NCBI GenBank assembly: GCA_948144175.1
Contig: CANXME010000097.1
Coordinates: forward strand, 1 to 64,000
DNA length: 64,000 nucleotides
Direction of reading: 5' to 3'
Source of the DNA: Closterium sp. NIES-65
Lineage: Eukaryota > Streptophyta > Zygnematophyceae > Desmidiales > Closteriaceae
Positions within the stretch are counted from its first letter, which is position 1, and every line of letters begins with the position of its first letter. A program made the position numbers and the translations under genes. This document shows, one piece after another, positions 1 to 8,562 of this stretch. The notes beneath the pieces were generated by a model that did no database searches, was not told the DNA's origin, and saw nothing but the letters and a program-made list of their open reading frames with translations.

Positions 1-567
1 ATTTGAAAATATTCATTTAAAAATGTTTTCAAATTGTTTCTCTTGATATTCTAAGGAATAGAAACAATTTTGAGCTGGCTTCTTTCGCAATCCTACCTAA
101 TAAATTCACCTCATACACAACAGAAATGAAAAATAATAGGTTACATCGTTCTCATGACTTCTATTATGCGTTTAGGTCCTCTTTCTGCAGCAAAGTTCTT
201 TATATTTCTAAAACTAATACGTTACTTAGTGTTGATTAGTCTTAAACTTATCATTTCTAAGAAATTCATTATTAATATTTTCAAAAATTTCTTGCTGATT
301 TCCAACTGCCTCAATAAGAATTAGATGTATTTCTGACCATGCGCTACAAATATAGCAATATGCTTAAAACTATATCGCATATTGTGGAAATTTCCGCTAC
401 ACAAAAATCAAAATATTTTTATGGGAAATCTATTACAAATTACTCTATAGTAATTTCTTTGCATAATTTCAAAAAAGAAGTCATAAACTTTCTCACTATT
501 TATTTGTGAGAGAGAGTAGTCTAGGGGATTTCCATGACCAATCTCAACGAGTCGCACACTAAGCATA
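1..567 (-). CDS. rpl16: rpl16, 5' exon and part of its group II intron (truncated by window edge)
   Basis: Ribosomal protein uL16 of the plastid large subunit. Only the 9-bp first exon (559-567, ATGCTTAGT on the minus strand, encoding M-L-S) is present. It is followed directly by GTGCGACTC, a canonical group II intron 5' end. A 9-bp first exon is the classic rpl16 layout in streptophytes. The rest of the window down to base 1 is intron; exon 2 and intron domain V lie outside. The gene follows rps3 in the same direction, as expected in the S10 operon. No other coding is seen in 1-558. The spacer 568-804 is AT-rich and empty. Confidence 0.85.
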
Positions 568-804
568 ACAGCCTATTGTAAAATTAATATGTGATAGGAT
601 TCAAAACAATGTTGATATTAAATAATAGAAATTTGATTTAACAACTTGTCGAAAAGAAAGACTTACATGATGTCAAATAAAATTCTAAAAACATCTATTT
701 TCAAAAAATATAAGAAATATTTGGCAAATAACATTTTTTGAAATAATTAAACTATTTCATCATAGATTCCTTTATTTTAAGAATTTCTATAGTAGAAAAA
801 AACA

Positions 805-1464
805 TTATTCATCTTTAAAGATCCATACTCTAATACCTAACACTCCATATATAGTATGTGCCGGATAATGACAATAATCGATTTTTGCTCTTAAAGTTTG
901 CAAGGGTACCCGACCTTCACGAGCCCATTCACTACGCGCAATTTCAGCTCCATTCAGTCTTCCTGCAATTTGTATCTTAATACCCTTAACATTGCCTTTA
1001 TCTTTAGCAAGTTGAATTGCTCTCTTAATTGTTTTTCTAAATGCGACACGTCTTTCTAATTGTACAGCAATGTATTCTGCTAAAATAGTTGCTTCTGCAT
1101 AAGGTTTTTCTATTTCTGCTAAGGCAGTAATAAATTTAAGATGTTTAGAGTGAATCAGTGTATTTTGCATATCACGTCTAATCTCTTTCAGACGAGGACC
1201 CAGTCTTTCTACAAACAAATTAGGAAATCCTGTATGTATTTCTACTTTGATTTCGTCAGTCTTGCGCTGAATTTCAATGCGCGCAATGCCTCCATAACTT
1301 TCAAAAGTACGTACATGTTTACGTACATACTCTTTAATACACTTACGCATTCTCTCATCTTCCTGGATGAATTCCGAGTATCGTTTGGGCTGTGCACACC
1401 AATTAGACAAGTGATTTTGTGTAACACCAAGACGAAAACCAAGTGGATGAATCTTTTGTCCCAT
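805..1464 (-). CDS. rps3: 30S ribosomal protein S3
   Basis: Plastid uS3, 219 aa, a component of the small-subunit head that binds mRNA at the entry channel. It begins [13 protein letters not shown], the conserved uS3 N-terminus, and contains the KH-type RNA-binding stretch followed by the conserved block [13 protein letters not shown] at about residues 168-180. Length matches the family (about 218 aa) and no intron is present. It lies between rpl22 and rpl16, the usual S10-operon position. Confidence 0.97.
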   Translation of the reverse strand: MGQKIHPLGFRLGVTQNHLSNWCAQPKRYSEFIQEDERMRKCIKEYVRKHVRTFESYGGIARIEIQRKTDEIKVEIHTGFPNLFVERLGPRLKEIRRDMQNTLIHSKHLKFITALAEIEKPYAEATILAEYIAVQLERRVAFRKTIKRAIQLAKDKGNVKGIKIQIAGRLNGAEIARSEWAREGRVPLQTLRAKIDYCHYPAHTIYGVLGIRVWIFKDE

Positions 1465-1530
1465 GCATCATTTCCTTTTTTCTAAATAATTAACTAAATT
1501 TGGTAATAATCTATTAATGAAAACTTTAAC

Positions 1531-1890
1531 TTAAATGCGGTTTTTGACAACCACAGTAATTGAACAAGTAGGCTTACGTATTGGATAACCACGTCCTTGT
1601 GCTCTAGGACGAAATCTTTTGAATACAGGCCCCTTATCTACCATAATCTCACTGATCACTAAATTAGCTTTGCTTAAACCTAAATTATGATTGGCATTAG
1701 CTGCTGCAGAACATACAACTTGTAAAATGGGATAACAAGCTCGATAAGGCATGAATTCTAATAACATAAGTGCTTGTTCATATGATCGACCACGAATTTG
1801 ATCAACTACTTTGCGAACTTTATGGGGGGACATACGAACAGTTTTCGCGATAGCTCGTACTTGCAGATTAGTATTAGTTATTTCAGTCAT
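1531..1890 (-). CDS. rpl22: 50S ribosomal protein L22
   Basis: Plastid uL22, 119 aa, which lines the peptide exit tunnel. Conserved features are [16 protein letters not shown] near residue 20 and the basic tail hairpin [19 protein letters not shown] close to the C-terminus. The start ATG is preceded at good spacing by TAGGAGGT, one of the strongest Shine-Dalgarno sequences here, and lies 13 bases after the rps19 stop. The two are presumably co-transcribed. Start and length are typical. Confidence 0.97.
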   Translation of the reverse strand: MTEITNTNLQVRAIAKTVRMSPHKVRKVVDQIRGRSYEQALMLLEFMPYRACYPILQVVCSAAANANHNLGLSKANLVISEIMVDKGPVFKRFRPRAQGRGYPIRKPTCSITVVVKNRI

Positions 1891-1903
1891 GGGCTACCTC
1901 CTA

Positions 1904-2182
1904 TTAACGACGAGATTTCTTATCACTTTTCGCATGTCCTCGAAATGTACGAGTAGGAGCAAATTCTCCCAATCTGTGTCCCACCATTAGATCTGTAATA
2001 TAGATAGGAAGATGCTCTCTGCCATTATGAACAGCAATAGTGTGACCAATCATTCCAGGAACAATAGTAGATGCACGAGACCAAGTGACAATTACTCTTT
2101 TTTCTCCTTGGGCATTTAAACTCTCAACTTTCTTCAGCAAATGATCCGCGACAAAAGGACCTTTTTTTAGTGAACGTGCCAT
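1904..2182 (-). CDS. rps19: 30S ribosomal protein S19
   Basis: Plastid uS19, 92 aa, part of the small-subunit head contacting the A-site finger. It starts [16 protein letters not shown] and contains the family signature around [23 protein letters not shown]. It is full length. It sits between rpl2 and rpl22 in the conserved cluster order. Confidence 0.98.
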   Translation of the reverse strand: MARSLKKGPFVADHLLKKVESLNAQGEKRVIVTWSRASTIVPGMIGHTIAVHNGREHLPIYITDLMVGHRLGEFAPTRTFRGHAKSDKKSRR

Positions 2183-2234
2183 TGCAAATTTATTATCCTA
2201 TAATGCGCTATGCGCTATGATGATTGACTATATA

Positions 2235-3068
2235 TTATGCATGTTTCCTACGACGTAGGATTAAGGACTCGCTATATTTATGACGTGGCCTAGTTCTTCT
2301 ACCAAGTGTAGGACGTCCCCAAGGAGTTAATGGTCTTTTACGACCAATCGGAGCGCGACCTTCACCACCTCCATGAGGGTGATCTGCTGCATTCATAACT
2401 ACACCTCTAACTTTAGGACGTCTACCTAACCATCGCTTAGAACCTGCCTTACCTAAACTTTGATTATTAGAATCCACATTCCCAACTTGCCCAACTGTAG
2501 CTAAACATTCTTGAGATACTAAACGAAATTCACCTGAGGGCATACGAAGAGTAGCTAATCTTCCTTCTTTTGCTACAATTTGTGCAACTGTACCAGCTGC
2601 TCTAGCAATTTGTCCACCTTTGCCAGGTTGCAATTCTACATTATGAATCATGGTCCCTAATGGCATATTAGTTAAAGGCAAACAGTTGCCTGGAACAATA
2701 GGTGCTTCTGAACCTGAGGAAATTTGATCACCAATTTCTATTCCACGAGGATGAAGTATATATCTCTTTTCACCATCAGAATAATGAGTTAAACAAATTC
2801 TCGCTTTTCTATTAGGATCATACTCAATAGTTTTTACTATACCACTAATTCCTTGTTTATTACGTCGAAAATCTATATGCCTATAAAGGCGTTTGTGACC
2901 ACCACCTCTATGTCGACTAGTGATAATTCCTCGATTGTTACGCCCCTTGCAACGATGTTGTCCTGAGGTTAATCTTTTTTCGGGCCTAATTTGAATAATT
3001 TCATCGAACTTAGAAACTGATCTATTTCTTGTACCTGGTGTGTAAGCTCTATACGAACGAATGGCCAT
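2235..3068 (-). CDS. rpl2: 50S ribosomal protein L2, intronless
   Basis: Plastid uL2, 277 aa, needed for subunit association and peptidyl transferase function. It starts [19 protein letters not shown] and carries the uL2 hallmark [19 protein letters not shown] at about residues 224-242, including the conserved histidine. The frame is continuous, whereas most land plants have a group II intron in rpl2. The gene is flanked by rpl23 (35 bases upstream) and rps19. Confidence 0.98.
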   Translation of the reverse strand: MAIRSYRAYTPGTRNRSVSKFDEIIQIRPEKRLTSGQHRCKGRNNRGIITSRHRGGGHKRLYRHIDFRRNKQGISGIVKTIEYDPNRKARICLTHYSDGEKRYILHPRGIEIGDQISSGSEAPIVPGNCLPLTNMPLGTMIHNVELQPGKGGQIARAAGTVAQIVAKEGRLATLRMPSGEFRLVSQECLATVGQVGNVDSNNQSLGKAGSKRWLGRRPKVRGVVMNAADHPHGGGEGRAPIGRKRPLTPWGRPTLGRRTRPRHKYSESLILRRRKHA

Positions 3069-3103
3069 AATAATAAGATAATTAGAGAATAACTTAGCAA
3101 TTA

Positions 3104-3373
3104 TTAAAATAATGGAATAGAATCGCCGGGACGTAAGGTTACAATCATTCGCTTATAGCGAACTGGATAGCCTGCTGTTGTACCCATACGTTTCAACTTT
3201 CTTGGAGGACGATGACTGTTCATACCTGTTACTTTCACTCCAAAAAAACCTTCAACCCAACGCTTAACTTCCGTTTTTGTAGCTTTTAAGTCTACATCAA
3301 ATGTATATTGATTTTTTTCTAAAAGACGAATTGTCTTTAACTTAAGAACAGGTGCTTTTATGTGATCAATCAT
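3104..3373 (-). CDS. rpl23: 50S ribosomal protein L23
   Basis: Plastid uL23, 89 aa, at the tunnel exit, where it docks targeting factors. It starts [25 protein letters not shown] and has the conserved [22 protein letters not shown] end. It is the first gene of the S10 cluster here. In land plants trnI-CAU lies directly upstream; here the two are separated by 2.2 kb. Confidence 0.96.
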   Translation of the reverse strand: MIDHIKAPVLKLKTIRLLEKNQYTFDVDLKATKTEVKRWVEGFFGVKVTGMNSHRPPRKLKRMGTTAGYPVRYKRMIVTLRPGDSIPLF

Positions 3374-3846
3374 AATCTATTAGCTTCCTTATTTTGACAG
3401 AAAAATTCCAGTAAGAATCAAAGTAAATAATTTATTAATAATTATTCTATTTTCCAATTCTTTTCTAATAAGTTATATATTTTATTGAAAATCTATATAC
3501 AAACATTTATTGAAAATCTATATACAAACATTACAAAAATTTCATTGATACTAATGTATTTTTTTTGATATATATAATATTCTTATAGGAGTAAGACTTG
3601 GTACCTTACTTTGCTAAAATTAGAGTTATTTTACACCAAGCGATCTATTGATGTATAGTAAAACATATAGTTTGAAAGGTTTGTATTTCTCAAAAAAAAT
3701 ATTTAATATCAACAAAAAGAATTCATTTATTTTCATGAAAAAACAAGATGAATAGATTTTTCTCAATAGTGTCATTATAGATTTCCTAATCTATTGTGTA
3801 TGAGTCTCAATCGGGTATTTCAAACATCAATTTTCCTTTCCTTTGA
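3374..3846. other. AT-rich spacer upstream of rpl23 with a tandem repeat
   Basis: No gene is seen. A 25-bp unit beginning TTTATTGAAAATC occurs twice in perfect tandem at 3481-3530. The remainder is low-complexity AT-rich DNA. The compositional change towards the less AT-rich insert begins near 3840. Confidence 0.7.
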
Positions 3847-4059
3847 ATGATTACTAATAATGTACTAAATGGCGTGATATCTATCGGGTTAAAATTTATA
3901 ATGCCACCTCTGGGAGACTTTGAAGTTGACAGCATCATCCATTCCGTCAATGAAAAGCCTATATTGATCAAAGAAGATACTACGCTTTTCCCATTTATGC
4001 CAAATCTTTTAGTAAAGTTTTTGATTGCAAATCATAATCACGATTACGTTTCCCAATAA
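3847..4059 (+). CDS. hypothetical small ORF (70 aa) in accessory insert
   Basis: This reading frame starts at ATG and encodes a mixed hydrophobic/acidic peptide (MITNNVLNGVISIGLKF...). I do not recognise any family. Codon use is more balanced than in neighbouring plastid genes, and it lies at the left edge of an insert found between rpl23 and trnI-CAU. It could be a genuine foreign ORF, a fragment, or chance. Confidence 0.25.
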   Translation: MITNNVLNGVISIGLKFIMPPLGDFEVDSIIHSVNEKPILIKEDTTLFPFMPNLLVKFLIANHNHDYVSQ

Positions 4060-4202
4060 ATAATTGCCAGATCTACCACTAATTCTATGAAAATATATTT
4101 GTCTATATAAATAAGATTAATCGTGATGATTATGACGCTTTCAAAAATTTAGTAAAAGCAGTGGCAGAAGTGGCAAGAGTGGCACTCATTCTAGGTAAGT
4201 AC

Positions 4203-4439
4203 TTATAGATCGTGATCCTCTAGAATCTCATACTGTGGAAATTCTATAGTGATCTTCCGTAAGCTCGCAAATTTTAATGAATTTTTCACCCCAACTATTA
4301 CGACACTGTTGTCTTCTTCAAATGTCAGAGGATTCGCCAATATTGCCATGCCGTCATGGTGAAGAGACACCGAAAGCCAGGGGACATGTAAAGATCGCAT
4401 ATGCTCAAAGAGAATGATTAGTTCGACATTTCCCCCCAA
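4203..4439 (-). CDS. hypothetical small ORF (up to 78 aa) in accessory insert
   Basis: The frame opens at a TTG codon; the first ATG gives a 65-aa product beginning MRSLHVPWLSVSLHHDG. Composition is protein-like, with varied residues and an acidic C-terminus EILEDHDL. No family is recognised. It lies downstream of, and on the same strand as, two other small ORFs (4768-4992 and 5003-5098), which suggests a former minus-strand gene group. Confidence 0.3.
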   Translation of the reverse strand: MGGNVELIILFEHMRSLHVPWLSVSLHHDGMAILANPLTFEEDNSVVIVGVKNSLKFASLRKITIEFPQYEILEDHDL

Positions 4440-4613
4440 AGTTCGAAACTTTTGAAAAGAAGAAAACTTTACATTAGCATTGAGAAAATTTGAAATAAGT
4501 TGAAAAAAGGCAAAAGTTCGACATTTTTTCCCCAGGTTGAAAACTTTAGCATGGAGGGAAACTTAGGGAGAATAGTAACAAGTTAAAATTTGGCACTTTG
4601 CCAAAGTGCCAAA
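4421..4613. repeat. imperfect direct repeats and a perfect hairpin in accessory insert
   Basis: A block starting GTTCGACATTT, followed by a C-run and then a GTT(C)GAAAACTTT-like stretch, occurs at about 4421-4460 and again at 4516-4550. Immediately after, at 4589-4613, TTTGGCACTTT and AAAGTGCCAAA form an 11-bp perfect stem with loop GCC. The repeats overlap no recognised gene. Confidence 0.6.
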
Positions 4614-4767
4614 CTCTTTCCCAAGTGAAATCTAAAAAGAAATATGCCCATCTTTTATTTCAGGAGATTGTGCCCTTGATGGCGAGGGGAAGGATATTGG
4701 ATTGTGGGGAACCTAAGCTTCTTTTGGCGTGAGAGGTTCTGAGTCTGTGCCTATAGGTTGAAAATAG

Positions 4768-4992
4768 TCATTTCTTTTTTTTATGTCTTTCGATCTGATG
4801 ATCAACATATTCGTTCCAATATCGAGAACAGTGGGAACTGTCTTCAGCCAAAACACCAAACTTATTAAACGCTTCTTGGAGAAAATATGCCATCACCATC
4901 GAGCGACGCACAGCAGCAACAGACCCCATTCCACATTGTTTACATTTTTCCCCTGGGAAGCTGGGCCTAGGAAATTTCACCTTGGGTACCAT
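4768..4992 (-). CDS. hypothetical ORF (74 aa), CxxC-containing, with good ribosome binding site
   Basis: The start ATG is preceded by GAGGAG at ideal spacing. The product starts MVPKVKFPRPSFPGEKCKQC and has a CKQC pair near residues 17-20 that could be half of a metal-binding site. It ends in a lysine-rich tail. No family is recognised. It follows a 31-aa ORF by 10 bases, an operon-like spacing. A GC level above the local background and the SD signal favour a real or recently real gene of foreign (plasmid or viral-like) origin; this is inference. Confidence 0.4.
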   Translation of the reverse strand: MVPKVKFPRPSFPGEKCKQCGMGSVAAVRRSMVMAYFLQEAFNKFGVLAEDSSHCSRYWNEYVDHQIERHKKKK

Positions 4993-5002
4993 TTGATTCT
5001 CC

Positions 5003-5098
5003 TCAATCTAAGTTCCTAGGATTTGTTGCACGATATTGATCGATTCCGTAGTTTTCAATTATCTTGTTTTGCTCATCTATTCTCCGAATCCGATTCAT
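5003..5098 (-). CDS. very small ORF (31 aa) upstream of the 74-aa ORF
   Basis: It encodes MNRIRRIDEQNKIIENYGID and a short tail ending NLD. It stops 10 bases before the next ATG, and the downstream Shine-Dalgarno overlaps its stop. It is charged and helix-prone. It is reported only because the tight spacing suggests translational coupling; it may be a remnant of a longer gene. Confidence 0.2.
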   Translation of the reverse strand: MNRIRRIDEQNKIIENYGIDQYRATNPRNLD

Positions 5099-5233
5099 TC
5101 CCTCTTCTTGTCGTATGATAAACATTCATTATCATATTACTACATCAAGTTTTTGAACAATTTGTGGTTCACATGGTCCACCTTATCAGCCTGTCATAGG
5201 CTGTACTATGGAAAATTAGATCCAATAGCACTA

Positions 5234-5422
5234 CTACTTGAATTTGAAAAAGTCTTTCTTTTGAGCAGCACGTTGAGACAAATCTTGAAGATCTTGCTCG
5301 TTCACCTGGTAAAAAATATTTTGGATTTGTTCAATGGGCAAATCCACAATATTTTTAATTGAGTATTTTTTTTTATAATATCTAGCAATATCTTTTGTAA
5401 AATGTGCTATGAGAATAGGATA
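5234..5422 (-). other. open frame without clear start (about 60 codons) at right edge of insert
   Basis: The minus strand is open from just after a TAG near 5423 to a TAG at 5234-5236. It reads a protein-like sequence ending SQRAAQKKDFFKFK. No ATG in frame gives a convincing start. It could be the 3' part of a truncated gene whose 5' end was lost at the insert boundary, next to the strong hairpin at 5436-5475. No family is recognised. Confidence 0.25.
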
Positions 5423-5435
5423 ATAATCATTCTAC

Positions 5436-5475
5436 TCTCCGAGCGAATAGAAGAAAACTTCTATTCGCTCGGAGA
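5436..5475. terminator. perfect 18-bp stem, AAAA loop
   Basis: TCTCCGAGCGAATAGAAG pairs perfectly with its complement at 5458-5475 across an AAAA tetraloop. It is far more GC-rich than its surroundings and lies between the accessory ORFs and trnI-CAU. It could end or stabilise a transcript, or mark an insertion boundary. Confidence 0.6.
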
Positions 5476-5614
5476 AACCTCATAAGAAAATTTCGTTGGT
5501 AGTTTGTCAACTTTTTCAACTAAAGTTGTGGAATATTGATTACCTTGTTCATCAAAACATTGATTTTCTTTTTTGATAATATAAAAAGACTAATTTTTTT
5601 TTGAGTATGAAAAT

Positions 5615-5687
5615 GCATCCAGCAGGACTCGAACCTGCGAAATGCCCAATTATGAGTTGGGTGCTTTAACCACTCAGCCATGGATGC
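5615..5687 (-). tRNA. trnI-CAU: tRNA-Ile (CAU, lysidine-modified)
   Basis: The 73-nt cloverleaf has anticodon CAT and closely resembles land plant trnI-CAU, including the acceptor GCATCCA and the loop AACTCATAATT. C34 must be converted to lysidine to read AUA, which requires TilS, and tilS is encoded in this window. The gene retains its ancestral neighbourhood near rpl23 despite the 2.2 kb interval. Confidence 0.95.
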
Positions 5688-6005
5688 TATCTATATAATT
5701 ATATCAAAAAAAATATTATTCTATTCTAATATATAAATGAATTCAGCAAAAAGATGTTTCATTTATATTGCATTTGTTATTTTAGGATGAAGAAAAATCA
5801 TTTTCATTAAGATAATTAAGGAAATAATGATTTTCTTTGAATATTAAAAAGGAATAATATGAGATTATTGAGAAGTATAACATATAATCAATATATTAAT
5901 GCTCAGAGACTTGTATTCAATTATCAAAAAGAAAATAGAAAACAAGATTGCGGTAAATACTTATTCAATGTTAAACTAATAGCAATATAATCAAATTACA
6001 ATACT
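5688..6005. other. AT-rich spacer
   Basis: Between trnI-CAU and trnN-GUU. I see no gene or strong structure. Confidence 0.6.
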
Positions 6006-6077
6006 GCCTCAGTAGCTCAGCGGTAGAGCGGTCGGCTGTTAACCGATTGGTCGTAGGTTCAAGTCCTACCTGGGGCG
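6006..6077 (+). tRNA. trnN-GUU: tRNA-Asn (GUU)
   Basis: 72 nt. The anticodon loop is CTGTTAA and the T-loop TTCAAGT, with acceptor GCCTCAG pairing with CTGGGGC. In land plants this gene closes the rRNA side of the inverted repeat. Here it lies only about 500 bp from trnV-GAC with no rRNA genes between. Confidence 0.96.
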
Positions 6078-6573
6078 TCTTAACTTTTATATGTCTATGA
6101 ATAAATACATGTTTTATTTTCATATTCTTTTTCGAAGAAATTCCTGACATGTATCAAACTTATATATTCAAGTTATAGGATTAAAATGTTCATTCTTTTT
6201 CTCCTGTAGATACTCTAGAATATATGTATTTATTTTTCTCTATTTATAGAAAGATAATGACACAATATTTTGATATAGTTTGTAAAAATTTGCGAAAAAT
6301 TGAAAGTATTTCTGGATATTTTCCGTTGACAACTCTTAAGCTATTTATATAACATATGTGTATGCTTCTAATTCGAAAGATTTTAAGTATAATATAAAAT
6401 ATTAAGAAAATTTTTTTCATTCATTCAATTGCTTGAAGTTTTTTTTCTTTTCTATCACATCATTTTTTCTAAATTTATTAGAATAAACTAGTAGAAAAAA
6501 AAGAATTGAAAAAATATAGTATTTATGAGACATAATCTATTTGATAGAATTATGATATGCCTAAAAAAAAGGA
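6078..6573. other. AT-rich spacer between trnN-GUU and trnV-GAC
   Basis: The ancestral plastid order places the rRNA operon (rrn16-trnI-trnA-rrn23-rrn4.5-rrn5) between these two tRNAs. These 496 bases contain only AT-rich DNA, with no recognisable rRNA or tRNA remnant. Confidence 0.7.
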
Positions 6574-6645
6574 GGGGGCATAACTCAGTGGTAGAGTGCC
6601 ACCTTGACATGGTGGAAGCCATCAGTTCAAGTCTGATTGTCCCCA
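6574..6645 (+). tRNA. trnV-GAC: tRNA-Val (GAC)
   Basis: 72 nt with loop TTGACAT and acceptor GGGGGCA pairing with TGTCCCC. It matches plastid trnV-GAC, which normally heads the rRNA operon. It is followed by the trans-spliced 3' half of rps12. Confidence 0.96.
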
Positions 6646-8562
6646 TTCCTTTAAACTCTCCATAAAGAGAATAAAGGAAATAGAAAAACTTATAAAAAAT
6701 GTTTACGTACTAATAATGATTCCTTCTTTTAAGTCATTTACCATTTAGTTATTTTTCTATAAGTTTATTATTTATGTATGTAATAGAATCACACAAAAAC
6801 TGCAGTCAGATATTTTTGATGACAAATAAAGAAGAAAATTCAATTCGAAATCACAATCAATTACTTTGATTAGCATTTCCACTTTTCTATCAAAAGAGTT
6901 CTTTCTATTGATTTCTTTTTAGAACATGATTTTTGAAAAAAGAAATTTTTTTTTTCTAGAAATAACTATCGATTGTCTTTCTAAAACAATCTATCCGAAA
7001 AACAAACATTAGAAAAATTTGTCAATACAGCAGACAAAGCAAGAAAGTAAAAAAAAAGGATCTATAATAATGCGTAACTGCATGGATTAGCTGACTTTAA
7101 CCAGCGTAATTGATAATGATTCACAAATAGGACAACTAATTTATTCTTTCGAGAGAAAATATCGAAAAGATAATAGTAACATTATAGATACTCAAAAACA
7201 TGTTGTTATTCCACTCCAAACGTGAATCTTGAAACAGTAGATATATAAAAAACTAAAAAATTCTTTAGTAATAATTAAGATTATATTATGATGCATATAA
7301 TAGATAATATTGCTAACGATTCATTCATATATCAAACAGAGTTGTGTAGAAAATTAGGAAATAGAAACTTATTGAGAAAATGGCTAGAAAAACACTGGGA
7401 ATTTTGTCTGTCAATATACAAAAAAACTACGGAGGATTATATTATTGACCAAAATCGATATCCCTCACCTTTTTTACAAATACAAGTAGCATTTGATTAT
7501 AATTATTTGTTTTTAGCAAAAATAGTCGATTTTTTATGCAAGACAAGAACATTGCAATATACAGTTAGAAAATTAACAAAACAAGAATTAGAATATAGAC
7601 ATACAGAAGACTTTCTTGCAAAAAAATCTCAGCAGCCAAGTCTTTTTGCAAGTTGGCTCTCTCGTTTATGGATTGAGCAATTTAATCGATATATTAGGCG
7701 ATGTACTCTATATCTTGCTAAAGTACACTTCATTTTAGACTGGCGAAATATCCATATTCGATATTTTCCACATTCTTTATTGTTAAACATCAAAGATCTT
7801 TTAATCCTGAAATTATATTATCACAGAACTATTCTATGGCATAATTGTATTCTGTGTGACAAGAATAAAGAAAAAGAACTACTTGATAATCTATATGATT
7901 GTCATCAAAGACTTAGTAATATATCTTATTCAGAATCTACAATTAAATTGGTTGCTAAAAATATATCAAGTGAGAAAGATAAAGTATTCTTTGCAAGAAA
8001 TATGTTTGATATAAGAACACAATTTACCAAAATTGGTCAAAAAGAATATGTAAATCTAATAAAATATTGTATTAGATGTAATACAAGTAATATACAAATA
8101 CATTTAATTCAAAAAATAAATAATATAATTAGATTATGGTATAGATCTTTTAGTAATATTGTTAAGAAATATCAATACAAAAAATTTAATGATATGTTAT
8201 CTCATTATTTATTTTTATGGGGAAATGCTCGGCATCATAAACATCCAGCAAAATGGATAAAAAAGCATTATTGGTATCATTTTTATGATAGTTCGTATTT
8301 TTGTCTATTTTAATAAGATGTTATTCAGTTTTTAAGTAAGAATTATATTTAAGATACAATCTAGTTGTCATATTGAACCAAATGATCAATAGATCGATTC
8401 AAAAAAAAGTATTCTTTGCAACTATTTTCTAACTTGTTCCTGACGGGTTTGTATAAACAAAATTCACTTGGATAAGATTAGCGCGAGAAGCCGTATGAGA
8501 CAAGAGTCTCACGTACGGTTTTGTATAGTGACCGTTTAGGTAACTAAATTGTCAACTTTAAC
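6646..8562 (+). other. 3' half of the trans-spliced rps12 group II intron (intron 1), with domains IV-VI
   Basis: The right border ends in AC directly before rps12 exon 2. Domain V is clear at about 8485-8521 (GAAGCCGTATGAGA, then TCTCACGTACGGTT). Domain VI follows at 8522-8562 with a TAAC segment able to supply the branch-point A. The left border is not defined by sequence alone, because this half is transcribed separately from the 5' half attached to exon 1; it starts somewhere after trnV-GAC. An ORF (7288-8313) occupies the place of domain IV, the usual site for intron-encoded proteins. No ORF is seen in 6646-7287. Confidence 0.8.
7288..8313 (+). CDS. group II intron maturase-like protein in the rps12 trans-intron
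   Basis: The 341-aa basic, tyrosine- and lysine-rich protein ends about 170 bases before intron domain V. Its last 90 residues resemble the bacterial-type maturase domain X: LIQKINNIIRLWYRSFSNIV, then a stretch with YKKFNDMLSHYLFLWG and ARHHKHPAKWIKKHYW, which parallels the W(A/G)xRRHPxKSxxWIxxKYW signature of group II intron proteins. I see no YADD box or HNH endonuclease motif, so the reverse transcriptase part is absent or strongly degenerate and only a splicing role is plausible. It does not look like MatK, whose domain X has different conserved blocks. It starts ATG-ATG; the SD is weak. Function is inferred: RNA binding and folding of its host intron or related plastid introns. Confidence 0.75.
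   Translation: MMHIIDNIANDSFIYQTELCRKLGNRNLLRKWLEKHWEFCLSIYKKTTEDYIIDQNRYPSPFLQIQVAFDYNYLFLAKIVDFLCKTRTLQYTVRKLTKQELEYRHTEDFLAKKSQQPSLFASWLSRLWIEQFNRYIRRCTLYLAKVHFILDWRNIHIRYFPHSLLLNIKDLLILKLYYHRTILWHNCILCDKNKEKELLDNLYDCHQRLSNISYSESTIKLVAKNISSEKDKVFFARNMFDIRTQFTKIGQKEYVNLIKYCIRCNTSNIQIHLIQKINNIIRLWYRSFSNIVKKYQYKKFNDMLSHYLFLWGNARHHKHPAKWIKKHYWYHFYDSSYFCLF

Noticed and set aside
6078..6573. Remnant rRNA genes between trnN and trnV-GAC
   Set aside because: No GC-rich or conserved rRNA blocks are visible; the sequence is plain AT-rich spacer.
7288..8313. Calling the 341-aa ORF matK
   Set aside because: It lies in the rps12 trans-intron, not in trnK; its C-terminus follows the bacterial maturase pattern (RHxHPAKWIKKHYW-like) rather than the MatK domain X blocks; and it is about 160 aa shorter than MatK.
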